Assembly (NCBI GenBank): GCA_947442095.1
Contig: CANEVG010000111.1
Coordinates: 1-9,785 of the forward strand
DNA length: 9,785 bases
Direction: 5' to 3'
Source: Sphingomonadaceae bacterium
GTDB taxonomy: Bacteria; Pseudomonadota; Alphaproteobacteria; Sphingomonadales; Sphingomonadaceae
The notes below the pieces were generated by a model. The model was not told where the DNA came from. It was given only the letters and a program-made list of their open reading frames with translations, and searched no databases. Both the position numbers and the translations under genes were made by a program. Below are positions 5,915-9,785 of this stretch, in pieces (positions within the stretch are counted from its first letter, which is position 1; every line of letters begins with the position of its first letter).

Positions 5915-7045
5915 ATGGATTTCAACTACACCGAAACGCAGGACATGCTGCGCGACACGCTCGCGCGCTTCCTTGCCGACACCTATGACTTTGAAACACG
6001 CAAGAAGATGCTGGTCCGCCCGGAAGGCCGCGATCCCGGCATCTGGCAGGCCCTTGCCACCGAACTCGGTATTCTGGGTGCGCCCTTTGCCGAAGAGCAC
6101 GGCGGGCTGGGCGGCGGCGCGCTCGAAAACATGATCATGATGGAAGAGCTGGGCAAGGTCATCGCGATCGAGCCCTACCTCCAGACCGTGGTGATCGGCG
6201 GCGGCGCCCTGAAGCACACCGGTGGCGCCCGCGCCGATGCCGTGATCCCCGAAATCATCGCTGGCAATGCAGTGATCGCCTTCGCTTATGCCGAACCGCA
6301 GGGCCGCTACGACCTTGCCAACATCCGCACCAGCGCCAAGGCAGACGGCGCGGGCTTTGTGCTCTCGGGCCACAAGGCCGTCGTCTATGCCGCGCCCTGG
6401 GCCACGCACCTGCTCGTCACCGCGCGCACCTGCGGGTCCATCCGCGAACGCGCCGGCGTTGAGCTGTTTCTGATCGAAGCGAACCTGCCCGGCATCGTTC
6501 GCCGCGATTACCCGACGGTCGATGGCTTCCAGGCCTCTGAAATCTACTTCGAAAACGTCGCCATCCCCGGTGATGCGCATCTGCCTGGCGGGATCGAGCT
6601 GATCGAGCAGCTGGTCGACGAGGCCACCGTGGCCGTGTGCGGTGAGGCCATCGGGATCAGCCGCAAGCTGCATGAAGGCACGCTCGATTACACCAAGCAG
6701 CGCAAGCAGTTCGGCCAGCCGATCGGCAAATTCCAGGTGCTGCAGCACCGCATGGCTGACATCTTCATCGAGGTGGAGCAGATCGCCTCGATGGCACTGA
6801 TGGGCGCGCTCAAGCTCGACACGCCCGCCGCCGAACGCAAGGCGGCCGTCAGCCTCGCCAAGGCCAAAGTCTCGCGCAGCCTCAACTTTGTCGGCCAGAA
6901 CGCGATCCAGACGCACGGCGGCATCGGCATCACGCAGGAACTGGCCATCGGCCACTATTTCAAGCGCGGTACGATGATCGAGAACCAGTTCGGCTCGGCC
7001 GATTTCCATCTGGGCCGGTTCGAAGACCTGACACTGGCAGATTGA
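5915..7045 (+). CDS. Acyl-CoA dehydrogenase, pimeloyl-CoA dehydrogenase small-subunit (PimD) type
   Basis: Encodes 376 residues from the ATG at 5915, where the MDFNYTETQDML start matches the family. A TTG three codons earlier is less likely. GAGGA (5908-5912) lies unusually close to the ATG. The protein resembles PimD-type small subunits throughout: FAEEHGGLGGG, PYLQTVVIGGG, RKQFGQPIGKFQVLQHRMAD (263-282), QTHGGIGIT and IENQFGSADFHL. The flavin/substrate signature is degraded to AYAEPQGRYDLAN (124-136), losing the Ser/Thr before the Glu and the GSD pattern, and no canonical C-terminal catalytic Glu is seen. It therefore probably needs the preceding subunit. It retains the RxQFGxxI-FQ motif that contacts FAD across the subunit interface, which the large subunit lacks. 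It is likely co-transcribed with the preceding gene. Confidence 0.88.
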   Translation: MDFNYTETQDMLRDTLARFLADTYDFETRKKMLVRPEGRDPGIWQALATELGILGAPFAEEHGGLGGGALENMIMMEELGKVIAIEPYLQTVVIGGGALKHTGGARADAVIPEIIAGNAVIAFAYAEPQGRYDLANIRTSAKADGAGFVLSGHKAVVYAAPWATHLLVTARTCGSIRERAGVELFLIEANLPGIVRRDYPTVDGFQASEIYFENVAIPGDAHLPGGIELIEQLVDEATVAVCGEAIGISRKLHEGTLDYTKQRKQFGQPIGKFQVLQHRMADIFIEVEQIASMALMGALKLDTPAAERKAAVSLAKAKVSRSLNFVGQNAIQTHGGIGITQELAIGHYFKRGTMIENQFGSADFHLGRFEDLTLAD

Positions 7046-7140
7046 GCGATCCGCCTCCTTGCTCTTTGAATAGTCGCTAGATTCCAGGGCGCCTTGGATC
7101 CTAATTATTCGGACAGGAGGCAATGCGATTCTGATCCAGA

Positions 7141-7419
7141 TTGTCACGCGGCGCCCGGTTTACCAGGCTTGCGGGCATCAAGGCGCAGATCGGCTATAAG
7201 CGCAGGCTTGGCAGCTATGACGGCAAACCGTCCCTGGCGGTCGACAACACTCTGGATCGCCATTTCGATGTGGCTGTGCCCGACCGGGTGTGGCTGACAG
7301 ACATCACCTGCAGCCGCACAGTGGAGGGCTTTGCCTATCTGGCTGTCGTGATCGACCTTTGTTCCCGCCGTGTGGTGGGCTGGTCTATGCAGAGCCGACA
7401 GACTATAGATTTGCGTTGA
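7141..7419 (+). pseudogene. IS3-family transposase OrfB fragment
   Basis: About 85 codons read as the central part of an IS3-type OrfB: GIKAQIGYKRRLGSYDGKPS, then WLTDITC with the first Asp of the DDE triad, then GFAYLAVVIDLCSRRVVGWSM and QSRQT. Resemblance stops at about 7404, and the frame ends at a stop overlapping a different repeat. The N-terminal part and the second and third catalytic residues (normally in HSDxGSQY and a downstream Glu) are missing. The fragment cannot encode an active transposase. Its TTG start is only where the frame opens. It lies about 95 bp after the acyl-CoA dehydrogenase operon and marks the left part of a mobile-element scar. Confidence 0.85.
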
Positions 7420-7463
7420 GAAGTGACCCGGGAGGGGCCTCAGTTTCCATTGAGATTTGACCC
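7416..7463. mobile_element. Pair of short direct repeats resembling an IS21-family end
   Basis: TTGAGAAGTGACCC (7416-7429) and TTGAGATTTGACCC (7450-7463) match at 12 of 14 positions and are 34 bp apart. IS21-family elements carry spaced copies of short repeats of this kind at their ends. The IS3 fragment breaks off immediately before the first copy. This suggests that an IS21-like element end, now alone, was inserted into or recombined with the IS3 remnant. No istA or istB coding sequence is visible nearby. The family assignment is from recalled end sequences. Confidence 0.5.
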
Positions 7464-7524
7464 ATGTTTGAGCCCGCCCCTGGCTGACCGGTCGGGGGCA
7501 TCAGGAGTGATCAACATGGATTGA

Positions 7525-7584
7525 CCGAGCGTGATCCGGTGCTGGCATTACAATACCGTTAGGCTGCACAACTCGCCGGGCTAA
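7525..7584 (+). pseudogene. C-terminal tail of a transposase (IS3/IS481-like)
   Basis: The frame ending at the TAA at 7582-7584 reads SVIRCWHYNTVRLHNSPG. This matches the C-terminal W-x-x-x-YNxxRPHxxLG motif common to many IS3- and IS481-type transposases. A TGA at 7522-7524 closes the frame upstream, so only about 19 codons survive. This tail style differs from that expected for the OrfB fragment at 7141, so it probably comes from a different element. It is too short for a firm family assignment. Confidence 0.6.
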
Positions 7585-7970
7585 CGGCCTCCGGCCCCGG
7601 AGGCGGTAACGCGGCCATGGCTGCCCTCCAGTTCCGCTACGCTCCGCCTTCGGCCAGCCGAGGCGGCGGCCACAAGCTTGCACTAGCAATCAATGCGGGC
7701 CACTCAGTGGGGGCCAATCAGCGGTCGTGGATGTAAAGCCGACAATCCGGGCTGCAGGTGCCGAGGGAGCGAAGCCCAGCAGGACCCATTTCGCCCTCTC
7801 AACCCTTCGATAGCGGTCGCCGGACCGTGGTTGAGCAGGCGGAGGACAAAAGGCGTTACCGGAACGGCGGATTAGCTGCGCCGCGCGCATGACCCAAACT
7901 TATCTGAAATTGCCCAAGGCGGCGCATGGGAAGACTACTCCCTCAAGGGGAGAGGATCTGGTCCGCGCAA
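7585..7970. other. Gene-free remnant DNA with short repeats
   Basis: No credible coding region was seen on either strand; the short open frames have no recognisable domain and no good ribosome binding site. The stretch holds a GC palindrome, GCCTCCGG-CC-CCGGAGGC (7587-7604), a CCACTCAGTGG inverted repeat (7700-7710), and a near-direct repeat, GGGCCACTCA / GGGCCAATCA (7697-7706, 7711-7720), that could be another mobile-element end. The rest is unassigned. Given its position next to transposase fragments, it is probably decayed insertion-sequence DNA or its flanks. Confidence 0.5.
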
Positions 7971-7981
7971 TCACTGCGCGG
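7938..7981 (-). terminator. Possible 3'-end hairpins of the TPR gene
   Basis: CCGCGCA (7963-7969) pairs with TGCGCGG (7975-7981), overlapping the stop codon of the minus-strand TPR gene. A second small stem, CTCCC (7938-7942) / GGGAG (7948-7952), lies just beyond. Neither is followed by a T-run on the minus strand, so these are weak terminator candidates. Confidence 0.3.
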
Positions 7982-9518
7982 TCATTTTGGCGTTGGACGT
8001 GGCGAGAACGTGTTCTGAGATTTCGCGATTGCCGGGCATGGTTTGCGCGGCCTTTTGGACGAGCGATCTGGCCTCGGCCAGGGAGCCGCCGGATTTGAAC
8101 AGCGCCCACCCCAGCGTATCCAGAACGATCGGGTCCTTGGGCGCCAAAGCGATGGCGCGCCGCGCAAGGGGAATTGCCTCGGCTGCCCGCTCTTGCTCGA
8201 TCAGCACGCTGGCTGCATTGTTGAGCAGGATGATGTTGGTCGTGGCGGGGTGCGCGCGCAGCAAGGTGGCATAGATCGCTTCGGCTCGCGCCCAATCACC
8301 GCCACGGATCGCCTTGTCAGCCTCCAGCATGTCGCGCGCCAGCGGATCGCCTTGGGCGAGCGCGGCCGCCCGCGCCTGATAGGCCGCGAAAGACGGCAGG
8401 CTCAGCGACTGCGTCAGCTGGGTTGCCAATTGCAAGGTCGCACCATTGGCGTTCGCTGCATCAGCCAGTGGCTGCAGGACTGACCAGGCCTCTTTCGACA
8501 AACCGACCTTTTGCAGGGTAGAGGCCAGCGTAAAGCGCGCGCGCCCGTCTTCCCCGCCGGCTGAAAGAAAGCGGCGGAGCAAGGCGATAGCTTGCTCGTT
8601 TTGCCCGCGCTTTGCCGCAACCAACCCGGCAAGCATGCCGGCCGCCGGAAAGTCCTTAAGATCGCTCATGCCCTGAAGAAGCTGGTTGGCCTTGTCGGAA
8701 TCGCCCGCATCAAACGCCAACTGCGCCAAGAAGAAGTTGATGGGCTTGCTGCCCCCGCCCAGTTGATCCGAAGCGCTTTGCAGCATGGATCTGGCTTCAG
8801 CGGTTTTGCCCTGATCATAAGCGATCGCAGCCTTGCCCAGCAGCGCGGTCTGATGCTGCGGGCGCAGCGCCAACACCGCATCGAACTGGCGCATGGCTTC
8901 GGGCAGCTTGCGCTGCAGCATCGCGACGCGTCCGGCAAACAGCAAAGCGTTGATGTCCTTTGGCGCCAGTTTTACCGCGCGCGCCGCCTGTGCCTGCGCC
9001 AAGATCCGGTTGCCATTCTGCAAGGCGCGCGTGCCATCGAGCACGAGCAGGTCAGGCGATTTGGGAAATGCGGCCAAACCTTCATCAAGCAGCGCGTTCG
9101 CGCGGTCACTCTGGCCTTGCAGAAGATGCGCAGAAACAGCGCCGGCATACGCCAGATCGCTGGCCGGCTTGCCATCGCCCAGCACTTGTAGGGCCTCACG
9201 GCCCTGGCCCAGCATCAGCAATGCCTTGGCCAGCAGCGGCGCAGCGCGCGGCGCATACTGGGGATCATTCAGCAGCTTGCGAAGTTCCGTTTTGGCCATT
9301 TCAGGATTTCCCGCCTCAAGGGCAATTCGGGCGTTCAGGAACACCATCGCCTGATTCGTGGCATCGCCTTGCAGGGCGTTGCGGATGTGAATCTGGGCTG
9401 CAGCAACGTCACCCTGGTTAAAAGCTGCCTCAGCTTTGTCCGATTCTGAAACAGAATCGACAGAGCACCCTGCCAGAGTGAAGAAAATCGCAATTTGAAC
9501 CGCGTTAACCAGCTTCAT
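7971..9518 (-). CDS. TPR-repeat lipoprotein, PrsT-like (PEP-CTERM/exosortase-associated family)
   Basis: Encodes 515 residues from the ATG at 9518, with a GGGGA about 10 nt upstream. This start gives a lipoprotein signal peptide, MKLVNAVQIAIFFTLAGC, with a lipobox Cys at 18. Ser at +2 predicts outer-membrane sorting. The rest is continuous helical TPR repeats, e.g. AEAAFNQGDVAAAQIHIRNAL near the N-terminus, LPEAMRQFDAVLALRPQ in the middle, and EAIPLARRAIALAPKDPIVLDTLGWALFKSG near the C-terminus. This architecture recalls PrsT, the TPR protein of PEP-CTERM/exosortase systems, although PrsT as I recall it is often much longer (about 900 residues). Divergence from a small secreted protein of PEP-CTERM-like style supports the link. 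No exosortase or EPS gene is in the window, so a generic TPR lipoprotein, e.g. one acting in polysaccharide export, remains possible. Confidence 0.8.
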   Translation of the reverse strand: MKLVNAVQIAIFFTLAGCSVDSVSESDKAEAAFNQGDVAAAQIHIRNALQGDATNQAMVFLNARIALEAGNPEMAKTELRKLLNDPQYAPRAAPLLAKALLMLGQGREALQVLGDGKPASDLAYAGAVSAHLLQGQSDRANALLDEGLAAFPKSPDLLVLDGTRALQNGNRILAQAQAARAVKLAPKDINALLFAGRVAMLQRKLPEAMRQFDAVLALRPQHQTALLGKAAIAYDQGKTAEARSMLQSASDQLGGGSKPINFFLAQLAFDAGDSDKANQLLQGMSDLKDFPAAGMLAGLVAAKRGQNEQAIALLRRFLSAGGEDGRARFTLASTLQKVGLSKEAWSVLQPLADAANANGATLQLATQLTQSLSLPSFAAYQARAAALAQGDPLARDMLEADKAIRGGDWARAEAIYATLLRAHPATTNIILLNNAASVLIEQERAAEAIPLARRAIALAPKDPIVLDTLGWALFKSGGSLAEARSLVQKAAQTMPGNREISEHVLATSNAKMTAQ

Positions 9519-9593
9519 TAGTTGATATTCCCCAACATCTGCTGCTGTTATGCACGCAACAGGTAAAAATTTGGTTGGGGCATCAGTTCGGCG

Positions 9594-9639
9594 AAGCCCT
9601 TCCAAGGTCGAGAATGTTTAGATTTTTATGGAAGGGTTT
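9594..9639 (+). promoter_or_regulatory. Leader hairpin that can bury the Shine-Dalgarno of the secreted-protein gene
   Basis: CCCTTCCA (9597-9604) is the exact reverse complement of TGGAAGGG (9629-9636). Adding AAG / TTT (A-U, A-U, G-U) gives an 11-bp stem, 9594-9604 with 9629-9639, around a 24-nt AU-rich loop. The 3' arm contains GGAAGGG, the Shine-Dalgarno for the ATG at 9645, and a TTTT run (9637-9640) follows. The folded form could block ribosome binding or act like an attenuator. This only works if transcription starts upstream of 9594, which the sequence does not show. Confidence 0.5.
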
Positions 9640-9644
9640 TAACT

Positions 9645-9785
9645 ATGATGATGAAGAAGCTTCTTGCCGCTGCTGCAGCTTTTGCTGTGGTAGCGACTGC
9701 AACGCCTGCCTCGGCGGCGATCTATACCTATACGATGACCAACAACTCGGTGCTAAGCATCAACTCCGCCACGACATCGGCAACC
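9645..9785 (+). CDS. Small secreted protein, 5' part; probable PEP-CTERM/PEPxxWA-type exosortase substrate
   Basis: Forty-seven codons are visible before the window ends. Three consecutive ATGs occur (9645, 9648, 9651); GGAAGGG (9630-9636) is best spaced for the first, 8 nt away. The product starts MMMKKLLAAAAAFAVVATAT and continues PASA followed by AIYTYTMTNNS, a clear Sec signal peptide cleaved after residue 24. The mature start is rich in Tyr, Thr, Asn and Ser. In style it resembles sphingomonad exported proteins that end in a PEPxxWA sorting tail, and the neighbouring PrsT-like gene supports this. The C-terminal sorting tail itself lies outside the window, so the class is inferred. The gene is divergent from the TPR lipoprotein gene across 126 bp. 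Confidence 0.75.
   Translation, partial: MMMKKLLAAAAAFAVVATATPASAAIYTYTMTNNSVLSINSATTSAT

Noticed and set aside
5795..7147. 450-codon open frame antisense to the second acyl-CoA dehydrogenase
   Set aside because: It lies entirely opposite a well-conserved enzyme and shows no recognisable domain or ribosome binding site.
7690..7890. Short open frames on both strands (about 60 codons each) in the remnant region
   Set aside because: They have no domain, no good ribosome binding site and a composition typical of chance GC-rich frames, and they lie beside transposase debris.
8043..9421. Several plus-strand open frames opposite the TPR gene
   Set aside because: They are shadow frames of the minus-strand TPR lipoprotein, whose repeat pattern and lipobox are clear.

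Overview
The window is GC-rich and looks like a chromosomal piece of an alphaproteobacterium, most likely a member of the Sphingomonadales. The supporting signs are a TonB-dependent receptor with a sphingomonad-style EIVVTA box, a receptor / sugar-MFS / LacI cluster, a paired PimC/PimD-type acyl-CoA dehydrogenase unit, and a PrsT-like TPR lipoprotein beside a small secreted protein of PEP-CTERM type. This assignment is inferred from gene content and style; no marker gene is present.

Region A (1-3480) is a carbohydrate-uptake module. The 5' part of a TonB-dependent receptor gene (minus strand, running off the left edge) diverges from an MFS transporter of the SUT/GPH-like sugar family (plus). 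The intergenic gap holds two perfect GCAAACGTTTGC palindromes, set in a 19-bp inverted repeat, which look like twin LacI-family operators. A LacI-family repressor gene lies convergent to the transporter, with a strong hairpin between the two. The probable logic is that the repressor senses a sugar and controls both outer- and inner-membrane uptake. No glycoside hydrolase is inside the window.

Region B (3481-4523) starts with a LacI/FAH divergent intergenic region carrying a 9-bp tandem repeat (GGCTGCACA, six full copies plus a partial one). A fumarylacetoacetate-hydrolase-family enzyme follows, with an intact E-x-E...D metal triad. The repeat lies directly upstream of its ribosome binding site and is in frame with an upstream ATG.

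Region C (4524-7045) holds two adjacent acyl-CoA dehydrogenase genes resembling the large and small subunits of pimeloyl-CoA dehydrogenase (PimC/PimD). Upstream is a TTGACGTTTACGTAAAG element resembling operators seen upstream of acyl-CoA catabolism genes. The two subunits carry complementary halves of the usual motif set, as expected for an obligate heteromer.

Region D (7046-7970) is a mobile-element scar. It contains a truncated IS3-type OrfB fragment, a pair of short direct repeats like IS21-family ends, the C-terminal tail of another transposase, and further short repeats and palindromes. No intact gene is visible.

Region E (7971-9785) holds a TPR-repeat lipoprotein (PrsT-like, minus strand) diverging from a small signal-peptide protein that runs off the right edge. 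The leader of the latter can fold so that its Shine-Dalgarno sequence is buried in an 11-bp stem followed by a short T-run.
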